The notes beneath the pieces were generated by a model, which did not search any database, had not been told where the DNA came from, and saw nothing but the letters and a program-made list of their open reading frames with translations. Both the position numbers and the translations under genes were made by a program. A stretch of DNA of 64,000 nt from an uncultured Planctomycetaceae bacterium (GTDB lineage Bacteria; Planctomycetota; Planctomycetia; Planctomycetales; Planctomycetaceae), in contig CALSLT010000006.1 of the NCBI GenBank assembly GCA_943787265.1, positions 62,001-126,000 of the forward strand. Reading direction: 5' to 3'. Shown here one piece after another: positions 16,999-26,728 of this stretch (its first letter is position 1; each line of letters opens with the position of its first letter).

Positions 16999-19900
16999 TT
17001 ACCAGAAGGCCGTAATCTGGGCGATGTTTCGTTCGGCACCTGAGTGTTCCTGCTCTGCGCCGTTCCAACCAAACTGTAGGCCAGCACGGCCGCGGAAGAA
17101 TCGAGTTTTCGCGAGTTCATAAGTGGCATCCTGCGACTTTCCGACTCGAATGCTTTCGTCGAAGTAGCGGCGAGCCTTTTCTCCCCTGCCCTGCATGGCA
17201 AGCAAAGTTCCCATTTCTCGAAGCGCCTGTGCTCGGGACGTGTGATAGAGCTTCGTGATCCACAGGGCCGTTCTGGCGGCTTTGATCGCAGCCTTGATCG
17301 CTTTCCGCTGCGAAGCACCTTTTGGTTCTCGCTCGGCGACAACTCTTAGCGCCTCGGCTCGCCAGGCGTAGCCGCAGTAGATGTACGGGTTGCGAAACAT
17401 CTTTCTCCAGGCGTAATCGAGACCGTCTTTGAGCCACTTGGCGGCTTCGATCGGGTTGTCCTCACGGATGAGTTTTTCCAAACCGCGAGCCTGGATGACC
17501 GCGCTGGTCGACAAGGGATCGCATCGCTCACGCTTGAGTTCTGATTCGATCGTACCTTCAGGCAGACAATGTGGAGAAGTCGGAGCTCCAAAGAGTACGG
17601 CGCACGCGACCGCCATGTAGTCGCCGGTGTCATAGCCGACTCGCAACACCGTCTGAGCTGTTCTGCACGCCTCTTCCAACTGGCCGAGGTAGTACGTCGG
17701 GACGCTTACCAGAATGCGTGCCATGTTGGCTTCCCAGACGTCGCCAGCTTCGTCGAGCAATCGCACGGCTTCCCGCCCGTTTTCAACGGCCTCGCGGAAT
17801 CGTCCTGCTGTGGTCAGCGACATCGTTTTGAAACTTCTCGCTTGCCCCTGGCCGAAACGGTCACCGTTGGCTGTGTGGATTTCATTTGCTCGGTCAGCGT
17901 ATCTGGCTCCACGCTCGGCCATCGGTATGGCGGTCATGACGACGGCGTGGTACGCGTAAGCACGGCCGAGTTCCTGGCCGGGGCGATACTTCTCTGCCAG
18001 ATTCATGTGACGCAGGTGAGTCCACAGAACTGGAACGGGCCCCCTTGAGAAAAAGTATGGATAGCCGAGTCCGTCGTGTAGAGCTGCTCGAAACAACTCA
18101 AGAGATCCGGCCACCGTGCCAGGTGATCGATTTCCTGTGAGAGTACGTGGAAACCACGTATGCAAAATCTGAATGGCGCCTTCTCGCGAGACGGCAAGAA
18201 GCTGCTTGAACATGTTCGATGGAACAGGGCTTCCCGTCGCTTTAAGTGCTCGATGAAAGTGAGCACTGGAACTATCCATGTCTCCCGTCTTGTAACCGAC
18301 CCAGCCACGTTTGCTGTCGACTCGAGCCTGAACCAGGTTTCCTTCGGCGAGCTGTCGAGCCGTCTCCAGATGCAGGTTCCCGCGATCGTACTTTCCGCGC
18401 ATGACCAGCACGTCGCCCAGCCCTTCGGCAATGCGAAACCTTAGTGCTGGACGCGACAACTGAATTTCGGCACCTCGTCGCGCAATATCAAACTGCTGCT
18501 CAGCGACTTCGTACGCGTTCTGAGCCCACGCCCGCTCTGCGGCAATTAATGCGTAAGGAAGTGCTCGCTCAGTCTGTCCCGCGGCGTCAAAGAACCAGGC
18601 CAGATCGGACACTCGTTGCCACTGCCGTCGCGATAGAGCCATCGCCTGGCCAGGTTCTTCGAAGTCTGACGTACTTCGAATATGCTGATCGATGTCCGAC
18701 AATGTGAACCCGCACTCCTTCTCAATCACTTCCGCGATGTTGAAGTTATGCTTGCTGACTTTCGTTGCAGAAAGGTGATCAACCACAGATTCACGAATCC
18801 GGTCGTGGTATGTTTCGACCAGCGTTTGACCGTCACGCTCCGTCGTCCGAATGAATCCGTTGGTGCGTAGCTGAGCCAGCAAGCTTGGCCCGTTCGCGAT
18901 GTCGATTGATTCGTAGGCTTCCGTCGCACTCATCGGGCGACCGCTAACGGCGAAGACTTCCAATAGCCGTCGTGTTTCGATCGGCATGCGGGTAACGCGA
19001 GACCAGATAACCTCGTCCAGTTCCAAGGTTCCTAATGCCGAAGCTGTGTCGTGCTTGACGTGTTGCGCAAGTTCCCAGACGAAGAATGGTGAACCGCCAG
19101 ACTCGCTGGCAATTCGCTCTGCTATTTTCTGAGACTCAAAACTGTCCTGGCCAATCAGCATCAGCGCCAGTCTGCTGGCGTCGTCGGTCGACAGTTTGTC
19201 TACGGCGAGATCGTAGCGATGCGGATGTTCTTTCCCTTTCTGATAGGCATTGGCCAGTGTCTTCAGCGCGGAACTGTTGCCGACATCTTCCCGACGATAC
19301 GAACCGAGCAGCAACAACGGCGGACATTCGGGAGGACGAACCAGGTCAGCCAGAACGTTCGAACTGTCATCATCTCCCCATTGAAGGTCGTCAATGTAAA
19401 GCACCACCGAACGTCGAAACGACACCTCGGTCAGCAACTCGCGAAGTGATGTCACGGCTCGCTGACGTAACTCATTCTGATCGGCAGCGGCGATTGTTGG
19501 CTTGCCTGTTTCATCGGCGGCTCCCGGCACTTGCCCGAAAACAGGAAACAGACGGACCAACGGCAGCGTGTCCTGCGGCATCAGCCGAGCGGACTCGTCA
19601 GGCGCCAGCTCAGAAAGAAAGAGTGCAAGCGCATCAATCAGACTGTCGAGTGCTTTGAAAGGTACGGACTCCTGTTCGTAGCAACGGCCTTCCAGCAGAA
19701 TGGTCTCGTCGTCCCTACGCAACCGATCGAGAAACGTATTAATCAGAACGCTCTTGCCCATCCCGGAGAAGCCATGCACGAAGACGCTGCGAGTGGCTCC
19801 TTCCATCACTTCCGCAAGCGACTGATTCAGCACATCGAACTGACGTTCCCGGCCCACAAGATCGACCGTCGCCACCGCCGTTGACGTGCCATCAAGGTGA

Positions 19901-21240
19901 TCGGCAAGCGTGTCAGCCCCGATGGCATGCAGAACTTCTGTGACGGTCGGTCGATCTGCAGGCTCGATGGCCAGCAATTTCATGCACAGATCGTTCAGCT
20001 CCAACGGAATACCGTCTCGCCGTTGATTCGGCGGCATCGGCACTTCCATTTGCTTTCGAAGCATCACCTTGACACGCCTTCCTTCGAACGGAAGGCGTCC
20101 AGTTAGCACTTCGTAAAGCATCACACCGACAGCGTACCAGTCGCTGGCCGCAGTCAACTGACGACAAGCCGCTTGCTCCGGCGCCATGTACTGCGGCGTT
20201 CCCTGTATCGCCTTTGGCATCCGTCCATCTTCGTCTCTCGTAATCTCAGCGATCAGTCCGAAGTCCAATAGAACGAGACGTCCCTCTGTTGTGACGAAGA
20301 CATTTGACGGCTTGATGTCACTGTGCAGTTTTCCGGCGCGATGAAGTTCGTTCAGGCCAATCGCGAGTTGCCTGATCGCGTCGCGAAGTCGATTCAATCG
20401 TGGCTCGGTTAGGCGAAGCGTGCCGGACGACGCAAGCGCAGCCGGAGCGTGCCCGAGCGGCGTGTCGAGTGCTTCCAGTTCCGACCAGATGTATTCGAGA
20501 AACTCGACACCCTTCAGAAGCTCCATCGTGAGGCACCAAGTCGTACCGTCGGAGTGCAGCTCGTAAAGCGACGCCAGATTTGGGTGTGCAATATCAGAGA
20601 GTCCGCGAAACTCATGTTTGAATCTGGCCAGGTCGTCAGGCCCCATCCGCAGCAAAGTCTTCAGCGCGACATCTGCCTTCAATTTTTCATCGTGGGCACG
20701 ATAAACGACCCCCATGCCACCGCGGCCAAGCTCTTCCATAACCCTGACGCCGGAAACGGCAGGCGGCTTAAGCACATTCTTCGCATTGTCACGTGGTGTG
20801 TCCTGGGTAACGTCGTCGTTACCACGCGATTGCGATGTCAGACTGGGGCCGGATGGATGCTCGACTGACGAAGCCTGACTCTCCGGTTTGAAATCCATTG
20901 TCAGTGCGAGATCGACATCCGTGCCAGAAATGTCGTCGCGCCCGGTTTCGTCGCCACTACTCTTTGAGAAGTCCTCCTCTAAGAGCTCGGACAGTCGCTC
21001 CAACGACATGTTCTGCGTCGCGACTCTTTCCAGATCCGAACCAGTCGCACTCTGCGGAACGTGCATGACCGCCAGACCGAAGTTTTCGGTGTCGCGATTG
21101 CCGCGGTCTCGCACGTCCGCACCGCATAGCGGGCACGTAAATTCAGTAGACTCGGAAGGATTCCCGGGGAGGCTTAGCTTATGGCCGTGCTGGCATGTCA
21201 GAGGCTGCGACATCTGAGAACCCGAAAAGAAGCGAAGCAT
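16999..21240 (-). CDS. Ser/Thr protein kinase fused to AAA/STAND-type ATPase and TPRs
   Basis: 1413 aa from the ATG at 21240; a GTG two codons earlier and an ATG at 21213 are alternatives. Positions here count from that GTG. The N-terminus has a zinc-ribbon-like pair (CQHGH at 18-22, CPLCG at 38-42). A Hanks kinase (about 165-440) has GRGGMG (174-179), Lys196, HSDIKPSN (catalytic Asp310), DFG (328-330) and APE (355-357). An AAA/AfsR-like ATPase (about 462-800) has Walker A GFSGMGKS (492-499) and Walker B VVLYIDD (Asp619-620). The rest is alpha-helical TPR-like sequence (about 860-1400). No membrane helix is seen. Architecture resembles large PknK-like signalling proteins. Input and substrate are unknown. 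It abuts the IS3 remnant at its 3' end. Confidence 0.9.
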   Translation of the reverse strand: MLRFFSGSQMSQPLTCQHGHKLSLPGNPSESTEFTCPLCGADVRDRGNRDTENFGLAVMHVPQSATGSDLERVATQNMSLERLSELLEEDFSKSSGDETGRDDISGTDVDLALTMDFKPESQASSVEHPSGPSLTSQSRGNDDVTQDTPRDNAKNVLKPPAVSGVRVMEELGRGGMGVVYRAHDEKLKADVALKTLLRMGPDDLARFKHEFRGLSDIAHPNLASLYELHSDGTTWCLTMELLKGVEFLEYIWSELEALDTPLGHAPAALASSGTLRLTEPRLNRLRDAIRQLAIGLNELHRAGKLHSDIKPSNVFVTTEGRLVLLDFGLIAEITRDEDGRMPKAIQGTPQYMAPEQAACRQLTAASDWYAVGVMLYEVLTGRLPFEGRRVKVMLRKQMEVPMPPNQRRDGIPLELNDLCMKLLAIEPADRPTVTEVLHAIGADTLADHLDGTSTAVATVDLVGRERQFDVLNQSLAEVMEGATRSVFVHGFSGMGKSVLINTFLDRLRRDDETILLEGRCYEQESVPFKALDSLIDALALFLSELAPDESARLMPQDTLPLVRLFPVFGQVPGAADETGKPTIAAADQNELRQRAVTSLRELLTEVSFRRSVVLYIDDLQWGDDDSSNVLADLVRPPECPPLLLLGSYRREDVGNSSALKTLANAYQKGKEHPHRYDLAVDKLSTDDASRLALMLIGQDSFESQKIAERIASESGGSPFFVWELAQHVKHDTASALGTLELDEVIWSRVTRMPIETRRLLEVFAVSGRPMSATEAYESIDIANGPSLLAQLRTNGFIRTTERDGQTLVETYHDRIRESVVDHLSATKVSKHNFNIAEVIEKECGFTLSDIDQHIRSTSDFEEPGQAMALSRRQWQRVSDLAWFFDAAGQTERALPYALIAAERAWAQNAYEVAEQQFDIARRGAEIQLSRPALRFRIAEGLGDVLVMRGKYDRGNLHLETARQLAEGNLVQARVDSKRGWVGYKTGDMDSSSAHFHRALKATGSPVPSNMFKQLLAVSREGAIQILHTWFPRTLTGNRSPGTVAGSLELFRAALHDGLGYPYFFSRGPVPVLWTHLRHMNLAEKYRPGQELGRAYAYHAVVMTAIPMAERGARYADRANEIHTANGDRFGQGQARSFKTMSLTTAGRFREAVENGREAVRLLDEAGDVWEANMARILVSVPTYYLGQLEEACRTAQTVLRVGYDTGDYMAVACAVLFGAPTSPHCLPEGTIESELKRERCDPLSTSAVIQARGLEKLIREDNPIEAAKWLKDGLDYAWRKMFRNPYIYCGYAWRAEALRVVAEREPKGASQRKAIKAAIKAARTALWITKLYHTSRAQALREMGTLLAMQGRGEKARRYFDESIRVGKSQDATYELAKTRFFRGRAGLQFGWNGAEQEHSGAERNIAQITAFW

Positions 21241-21345
21241 GGCCACACACTACTGATCGATCGACTCCGGCCCGCGTGAACGACTGAAGTCTTTGCAATG
21301 CTAGCGATGTTTACCCGTGGGAGTCACGATGCCGACCAATAACCA

Positions 21346-22332
21346 TCACGTTGCACTTCCAAATGCCTTCATGACTGCTTTGCAGTCAACGTGACAAAAG
21401 CAGACCGTTCCGTTCATGCCGAGACGCGAAACCGGCGATGACGCCCCCGTCAAAAACACGACATTATTAAGGCCGAGCCAGCGATCGATCGCCCCGGTAT
21501 TGATATTCACCGCCTGGACATTCCTGGCAGGGAGCACGGTAATACTTCGGTTGAAGACACCGGACCGGGCAAAGAGGCGGCTGGTAGTGATGACGTAAAC
21601 GGTGTTCTGCCAATTTAAGAATCTGCAGTAACCGACGAAGGCGAATGTGAGGACCGCTAGAAATCCCAACAAGCCAGTCTGGATGGAGACGGCAAGACTT
21701 ACCACGACTCCAATAAGTCCAGTGGCTCCCAGATTTACATAGAGGACGAATCGTTCCGGGTTGCTGCTGAAGACTATTTCTTCGTTCTCATTTAGAAGCT
21801 CAAGCAGGTCCTGCGGAATCGGAGTGATCGTGCCTGCTTCAGAGTCGACATCCAGATCGGGCTCTAAGCCGTCTTCAGACAATGGCTCATCGCTCGCGAT
21901 ATCGAGTGATGGTAAATCTGACTCTTCCGACTGAGCGTCTTCGTTTGCATCGACGACAGACTCCATCTGGGTCAGCAATGACGTACGCATGGACGCAAGA
22001 TCGTCACGTTCATCGGACGCGAGGTCACATTGCTCAAGCTGATCGATAACCCCGAGAGCGCTTGCCGGATCATCAGACTGCATCTGATCTCCCAGTCGGG
22101 ACCAGAGGTCTGTCATGTGAATCTTTGCCGACGTGTCGTCATAGTCCAAAAGCGGAGCAGGTGAAGCAGCCTCTTCATCCAGAGTCATCGTTGCCAGGCG
22201 TTGCCAGGGACCATCTTCAGCCTGGGCAATCAAGGATCGATCGGAGATCTTTCCAGAGTTCTGCAGTACGTCCAATTGCTCTTTGGAGTACGGCCCCTTC
22301 ACTCCTGTCTTTACTTTGACCCAGTAGGACAT
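21346..22332 (-). CDS. GYF_2 / bacterial PH (bPH2, DUF304) membrane protein
   Basis: 328 aa from the ATG at 22332; the frame is open to 22383. The N-terminus MSYWVKVKTGVKGPYSKEQL, with GKISDRSLIAQ and PWQRL, is a GYF_2-type domain (residues 1-48). An acidic linker (about 60-195) follows. Two membrane segments (about 215-255, LGATGLIGVVVSLAVSI and FLAVLTFAFVGYC) precede a bPH2 domain (TTSRLFARSGVFNRSITVLP, IDRWLGLNNVVFLTG). It is probably an inner-membrane protein with a cytosolic acidic arm; function is unknown. It lies on the same strand as the kinase-ATPase, 105 bp upstream, so they may share a transcript. Confidence 0.75.
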   Translation of the reverse strand: MSYWVKVKTGVKGPYSKEQLDVLQNSGKISDRSLIAQAEDGPWQRLATMTLDEEAASPAPLLDYDDTSAKIHMTDLWSRLGDQMQSDDPASALGVIDQLEQCDLASDERDDLASMRTSLLTQMESVVDANEDAQSEESDLPSLDIASDEPLSEDGLEPDLDVDSEAGTITPIPQDLLELLNENEEIVFSSNPERFVLYVNLGATGLIGVVVSLAVSIQTGLLGFLAVLTFAFVGYCRFLNWQNTVYVITTSRLFARSGVFNRSITVLPARNVQAVNINTGAIDRWLGLNNVVFLTGASSPVSRLGMNGTVCFCHVDCKAVMKAFGSAT

Positions 22333-22552
22333 CAATCCGCTTTCAACTTCCCGCCTCGGCTTCGTGATCGATCGAACGGTCACGTAACCATACGGCTCTG
22401 AATCAAGAGACGACCTGCATGAAACCGTAGAGTCTATACAGTTGAGGAAGAGATTTTCGACACGACCCCGACTCTCGATTTCCGAGCCAGGAAAAATGCA
22501 GGCCGTTCGTTGAGCTTGACCCGACCGTCCCGTACGCCATCGCTCGTACTGA

Positions 22553-22598
22553 TTGATGCAAAGCTTGCCGGTGGTAAGATGCGGAATTGCGTTCCGCT
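22553..22598 (+). promoter_or_regulatory. Possible promoter with small inverted repeat upstream of rhodanese gene
   Basis: TTGATG and TAAGAT are spaced 16 bp apart (4/6 matches each to sigma-70 boxes), followed by the inverted repeat GCGGAA-TTGCG-TTCCGC. The position, about 70-100 bp before the start at 22667, fits. Judged by eye only; planctomycete promoters are poorly defined. Confidence 0.3.
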
Positions 22599-22666
22599 GA
22601 AGTCAAAATTGGCGGAAGCTCTTTCCCGTGTCGCGTCCATCATTTAATACAAGTCAGAGTCGAGCT

Positions 22667-23242
22667 ATGACCTCAACGGCACACCCAACAATCAGCGTTC
22701 AGGAACTCGCCCAAAAGGCATCCTCGGGCTCCGAGATTGATGTGATCGACGTCCGAACTCCGGTCGAGTATCGCGAGGTCCACTGCTCGTACGCACGGAA
22801 TTTTCCACTCGAATCACTCGACCCAACGACGGTCGCCGCTCAACGCTCTGACAGCGATCAACCGCTGTACGTCATCTGCCTTTCGGGAGCCCGCGGCGAA
22901 AAAGCGTGTGCTGCGTTCGCTGCCGCAGGTATTACAAACGTTGTCAACGTCACCGGAGGGACACGTGCCTGGGACGCCGCAGGGCTGCCTGTTGTAAGAG
23001 GCAAAAAAGCGGTCTCGCTGGAACGTCAGGTTCGAATCGCGGCCGGGTCATTAGTTCTGGCTGGTTCGACCGCTGGTTACTTCGGTCCCGAGTACTGGAT
23101 CGGCCTGCCAGCTTTTGTGGGAGCCGGGCTGATATTTGCTGGCATCACCGACACCTGCGGCATGGGCATGATCCTTGCAAAGATGCCGTGGAACCAGGTC
23201 AGCGACGCCTCGTCCGATCCACAATCTTGCGACAGAACATAG
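22667..23242 (+). CDS. Rhodanese with C-terminal DUF2892 membrane domain (YgaP-like)
   Basis: 191 aa from the ATG at 22667; the frame opens at 22628. Rhodanese domain residues 7-105, with active-site loop C71-L-S-G-A-R-G-E and DVIDVRTPVEYREVHC. The C-terminus (about 115-180) has two hydrophobic helices (LVLAGSTAGYFGPEYW, GLPAFVGAGLIFAGITDTCGM), the DUF2892 element of YgaP-type inner-membrane sulfurtransferases. It would transfer sulfane sulfur at the cytosolic membrane face. It stands alone on the plus strand between divergent and hypothetical neighbours. Confidence 0.9.
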   Translation: MTSTAHPTISVQELAQKASSGSEIDVIDVRTPVEYREVHCSYARNFPLESLDPTTVAAQRSDSDQPLYVICLSGARGEKACAAFAAAGITNVVNVTGGTRAWDAAGLPVVRGKKAVSLERQVRIAAGSLVLAGSTAGYFGPEYWIGLPAFVGAGLIFAGITDTCGMGMILAKMPWNQVSDASSDPQSCDRT

Positions 23243-23442
23243 CAACTCATCGACACGGTCGGCTCCAAACGCCCTGACACCCGTTTCAACGATGCGTACT
23301 TAAGCATGCAAGCCAAGGTCTCGCATGCTTACTTGCTGCGGCCGTTCTCCGTTTGCAAAAAGAAACTCCTGGGTAATTCATTCGCCAGGAAGTAGCATGT
23401 CGCCCAGCCCTATTCGCTCCAATCTGGAGAAATCTATCCGAG

Positions 23443-24549
23443 ATGGAACATGCCTTCCCATCGCGATTCGAGCCGGAGTTTCTATCCACTGGTGAGACAA
23501 TCACCCTGTGGCTCGCAGCGTTCTTTGCCGCGGGGGCACTGGTAGGATTGTGCCTGACTTACTCAGCCAAGCCATCACCCAAACTGGTCAGTTTTTGGTT
23601 TGCTGCCGCGGCTGTTTCTCCGTTCGGACTGTGGTTGGCACATGGAATCTTCGAAAACAACTGGCGACATGCGGCGGGTGCAAGCCCTTGGCTGAATGCG
23701 AGTTTCTGGGCAGTTCTGACAACGTCGATCATTGGAGCGTTTCTTGCCGACATTCGTTTGGCAAAAGCAGGTCGGCAGCCATGCTTGTATCGGATTCTGA
23801 GGTACAGCCTCTGCATCGCCGCGACCATCTGCCTGCTCATGTGCCTGTCATGGTGTTTTACCCCTGCTATCAGCGAGGCACCACTTCCAGCACGCAGATC
23901 TCGATGCAAAAATAACCTGAAACAGATTGCGGTAGCGCTGCACAACTACCACGATGCCTACAGCACGTTTCCGGCTGCTCAAATCAGCACTCCACCCATC
24001 AGTTGGCGAGTCCAGACACTGCCATACATCGATCAAGAACGCCTGTGGAATGATTATGTTCCGGAGAAACCCTGGGACTCGGAAGCGAATGAACGAATTG
24101 CGAAGACTCAGGTTTCAGCCTTTAAATGTCCGTCGCGAAAACACTATGACAACGACAAAGATAATCGCGAACGCTTCTACACAGACTACACAATGCTTAC
24201 CGGCAACGAAGCATTTTCAGGCCACAATACGTCAACGCGGATGCGGGACATTACTGATGGGTTGTCGAATACCCTCGCCGTTGTTGAGTCGGCGGGTCTT
24301 AACATCGTCTGGACTGAGCCTCGGGATGCCAACACAACTCGGCAACCATTTGCGATCAACTATTCTGGAAACGAACAATACGACTCTGAAGGCATCGCAT
24401 CATCCTGGCATGGCCCAGGTGCACATGCTCTATTTGCTGACGGAGAGATTAGATTCCTCTCCGAGAAGCTCGATCCGAACGTGCTGAAGGCACTCACAAC
24501 AAAGAACGGCGAAGAAGAGATTCCGTGGCCAGAAGTTGAAAAACGTTGA
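23443..24549 (+). CDS. DUF1559 domain protein with four N-terminal membrane helices
   Basis: 368 aa. The C-terminal half (about 152-355) is a DUF1559 domain: [56 protein letters not shown] and the closing [17 protein letters not shown]1559 proteins usually start with a type IV prepilin leader and one pilin helix. Here the N-terminus instead has four predicted membrane helices (about 22-43, 50-72, 86-108, 120-142). It is thus an integral membrane variant with the DUF1559 domain probably outside the cytoplasm. Function is unknown. It runs toward the leftward lipoprotein gene. Confidence 0.82.
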   Translation: MEHAFPSRFEPEFLSTGETITLWLAAFFAAGALVGLCLTYSAKPSPKLVSFWFAAAAVSPFGLWLAHGIFENNWRHAAGASPWLNASFWAVLTTSIIGAFLADIRLAKAGRQPCLYRILRYSLCIAATICLLMCLSWCFTPAISEAPLPARRSRCKNNLKQIAVALHNYHDAYSTFPAAQISTPPISWRVQTLPYIDQERLWNDYVPEKPWDSEANERIAKTQVSAFKCPSRKHYDNDKDNRERFYTDYTMLTGNEAFSGHNTSTRMRDITDGLSNTLAVVESAGLNIVWTEPRDANTTRQPFAINYSGNEQYDSEGIASSWHGPGAHALFADGEIRFLSEKLDPNVLKALTTKNGEEEIPWPEVEKR

Positions 24550-24575
24550 CCTTGAAACATCACTCAATCACGAGC

Positions 24576-25268
24576 TCATTCACGACTTGTGGCCGACGGC
24601 TTTTCCGTCTGCGGAGTCACGCTCAACTGGTGGAGCGTGTCGAACTGCGTTCCCGTGTTTGTCGTGAACCGGACGTGGGCGGCAATGTTACGACTGTCAG
24701 AGTTTTCCGGCAGTGGGATTATGATGCGGAAGCCTCGCCCGACAACGCCGTTGTACCAGAGGGATTCGGACTCCACCTCGGTGAACGATGCGGCCGCCAC
24801 GTCCTCTTCTCCAGCGGGGCGTGAAATGTCCGTCAGACGGACTGCAAGCTGTCCGGACACTTTATGGATCTCGCCTGAAGAATCCTTCGGTGCAATGAGC
24901 AACGAAATCAGTTCGTCGCCGGGAACATTGTCGCGATCCAGGCCGCCGCTTAGCAACGGGGCTACTTCGATGCGGCCGATCCTCGCTGTCGAATGAGCAG
25001 TTTGCACGATCTCAGGCGATGGCTTCAGTTTGACGAGTTCGTCACGCAGGATTGAAGCTTCACGTCGAGCAACGTCGCGGTCAGATTCGACCTGCTCAAG
25101 AGACGAGGCAAGACGGTCAATGGACGACTGTTGATCACGAAGCCGCGCTTCCAGCTCAACGGCTCTGCGAACGGAAGCACTCTGGCAGCCAGTCAAACAC
25201 AAAAGGCTCACGCAAGCGAGGAACTGCGCAAGACGAACGCCGGGCGAATTGAGTTTTCGAGGCGTCAT
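24576..25268 (-). CDS. Putative coiled-coil lipoprotein
   Basis: 230 aa. The signal peptide ends in a lipobox (LCLTGC, Cys28), so the mature protein should be lipid-anchored. Residues 33-78 are a heptad-like coiled coil (ELEARLRDQQSSIDRLASSL). The remaining C-terminal domain appears beta-rich (IGRIEVAPLLSGGLDRDN, GRGFRIIIPLPENS) and I do not recognise it. It lies 40 bp downstream of the first clpP gene on the same strand and could be the last gene of the tig-clpP cluster. Confidence 0.75.
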   Translation of the reverse strand: MTPRKLNSPGVRLAQFLACVSLLCLTGCQSASVRRAVELEARLRDQQSSIDRLASSLEQVESDRDVARREASILRDELVKLKPSPEIVQTAHSTARIGRIEVAPLLSGGLDRDNVPGDELISLLIAPKDSSGEIHKVSGQLAVRLTDISRPAGEEDVAAASFTEVESESLWYNGVVGRGFRIIIPLPENSDSRNIAAHVRFTTNTGTQFDTLHQLSVTPQTEKPSATSRE

Positions 25269-25308
25269 CCTTGACGACCTTCAACATCAGGTTATCGACG
25301 ACTATTAA

Positions 25309-25917
25309 CTAGCCTTCGCTGGGCGAATTCGGGAGTCGTTCCAGAACGTTGTCGATCAAGCCGTACTTCTGAGATTCTTCAGCCGACATAAAGTTGTCGC
25401 GGTCTGTATCTTCTTCGAGTTGTTCCAGCGTCTGGCCGGAATGCTTCAGAAGAATTTCATTCAGCTTACGCTTAATTCGAATGACTTCTTTGGCGTGAAT
25501 CTCCAGCTCAGTTGCCGTTCCCTGCATCCCCGCCAACGGCTGATGGATCATGATTCGAGCATTGGGCAGAGCGTTTCGTTTGCCCGCGGCTCCGGCTGCC
25601 AGCAACACGGCCCCCATACTTGCGGCCTGCCCCATGCAGTAGGTGGCCACGTCGCAACTGAGATACTGCATCGTGTCGTAAATGGCCAAACCAGCAGTCA
25701 CTGACCCACCGGGCGAATTGATGTAGAAGTGGATGTCCGCTTCGGCATCTTCGAACTGCAGGTAAAGCAGCTGCGCGACAACCAGATTTGCCGACACTTC
25801 GTTGACGTTCGTGCCAAGGATGATGATTCGATCCTTGAGCAGCCGGCTATAAATGTCCATGGCGCGTTCGCCGCGCCCGGAATCTTCAACAACGATTGGT
25901 ACAAGATTGCTCATCAC
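25309..25917 (-). CDS. clpP: ATP-dependent Clp protease proteolytic subunit (second of tandem pair)
   Basis: 202 aa, the usual ClpP length. Catalytic triad: Ser100 in [14 protein letters not shown], His125 in MIHQPLAG, Asp174 in [12 protein letters not shown]. The [19 protein letters not shown] strand-turn is conserved. It should form a heptameric ring that degrades substrates fed by ClpX/ClpA/ClpC. It starts 33 bp after the stop of the other clpP, in the order tig - clpP - clpP. No clpX follows. The two ClpPs differ clearly around the N-terminus and the C-terminal ends, so a mixed two-ring protease is possible, as in other bacteria with paired ClpPs. Confidence 0.95.
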   Translation of the reverse strand: MMSNLVPIVVEDSGRGERAMDIYSRLLKDRIIILGTNVNEVSANLVVAQLLYLQFEDAEADIHFYINSPGGSVTAGLAIYDTMQYLSCDVATYCMGQAASMGAVLLAAGAAGKRNALPNARIMIHQPLAGMQGTATELEIHAKEVIRIKRKLNEILLKHSGQTLEQLEEDTDRDNFMSAEESQKYGLIDNVLERLPNSPSEG

Positions 25918-25950
25918 GTGCTCGCTTCCATCCTGACGGCGAACGATTGA

Positions 25951-26568
25951 CTATTTGGACTTAGACTCGGCCGGCTTGTCAGCGTCTGGTTTCATAAGAA
26001 TGTCGTCGACCAGACCGTACTCTTTCGCCTCGACGGCGGTCATATATCGGTCTCGCTCGGTGTCTCTGGCGATCGTCTCGACCGGCTGGCCAGTGTGGCT
26101 GGCCAGCAGCTCGTTCAACACCTGCTTGGTGTCGAGAATGTCTTTCGCCTGAATTTCGATGTCCGAAACCTGGCCGCCGACTTCGCCGTGCGGCTGGTGG
26201 ATCATCATCTTCGAATGCTTCAGGGCAAAGCGTTTACCCTTTGATCCACCGGCGACAAGAATAGCACCACCGCTGGCCGCAAGGCCGACGCAGTATGTCG
26301 CGACTTCGCACTCGATGAACTGCATCGTGTCATAAATTGCCATCGTCGAAGTCACAGAGCCGCCTGGCGAATTCACGTAGAGGTGAATGTCCTGGCCGCG
26401 ACTTTCGGACTGCAGATACAGCAGCTTCATCACGATGACGTTGGCAACGGCGTCGTTAATCACACCATCCATAAAGATGATGCGGTTTTCGAGCAGCAGG
26501 TCGCCGATCCCCATATTTCGCTGGCGAGCGACGTCGCGCGAATTTTGAATCGGAAGGCGGTCAAACAT
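25951..26568 (-). CDS. clpP: ATP-dependent Clp protease proteolytic subunit (first of tandem pair)
   Basis: 205 aa from the ATG at 26568, with AGGGA upstream; longer in-frame starts run back into trigger factor. Catalytic Ser99 (GLAASGGAILVAGG), His124 (MMIHQPHGE) and Asp173 (ERDRYMTAVEA). The N-terminus RDVARQRNMGIGDLLLENRI resembles canonical bacterial ClpP. It ends in a charged tail (KPDADKPAESKSK). It is transcribed after trigger factor with a 160-bp gap, and 33 bp before the second clpP. Function as for other ClpPs: the serine peptidase core of Clp proteases in the cytosol. Confidence 0.95.
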   Translation of the reverse strand: MFDRLPIQNSRDVARQRNMGIGDLLLENRIIFMDGVINDAVANVIVMKLLYLQSESRGQDIHLYVNSPGGSVTSTMAIYDTMQFIECEVATYCVGLAASGGAILVAGGSKGKRFALKHSKMMIHQPHGEVGGQVSDIEIQAKDILDTKQVLNELLASHTGQPVETIARDTERDRYMTAVEAKEYGLVDDILMKPDADKPAESKSK

Positions 26569-26728
26569 TAGAGAATCCCTTCTTCTCGTCAACAGCTTCC
26601 TGTTGTGATCTGTCGTTTGATGATCTGATGCGGTGGATATCGCAGAGGGCATCCACGCGTCAAGGCGATCATTACGCCAAACACTCCGTTCGCGTTGGCA
26701 AGTGTCGCCGAGTTGGACTTCTCGACAG

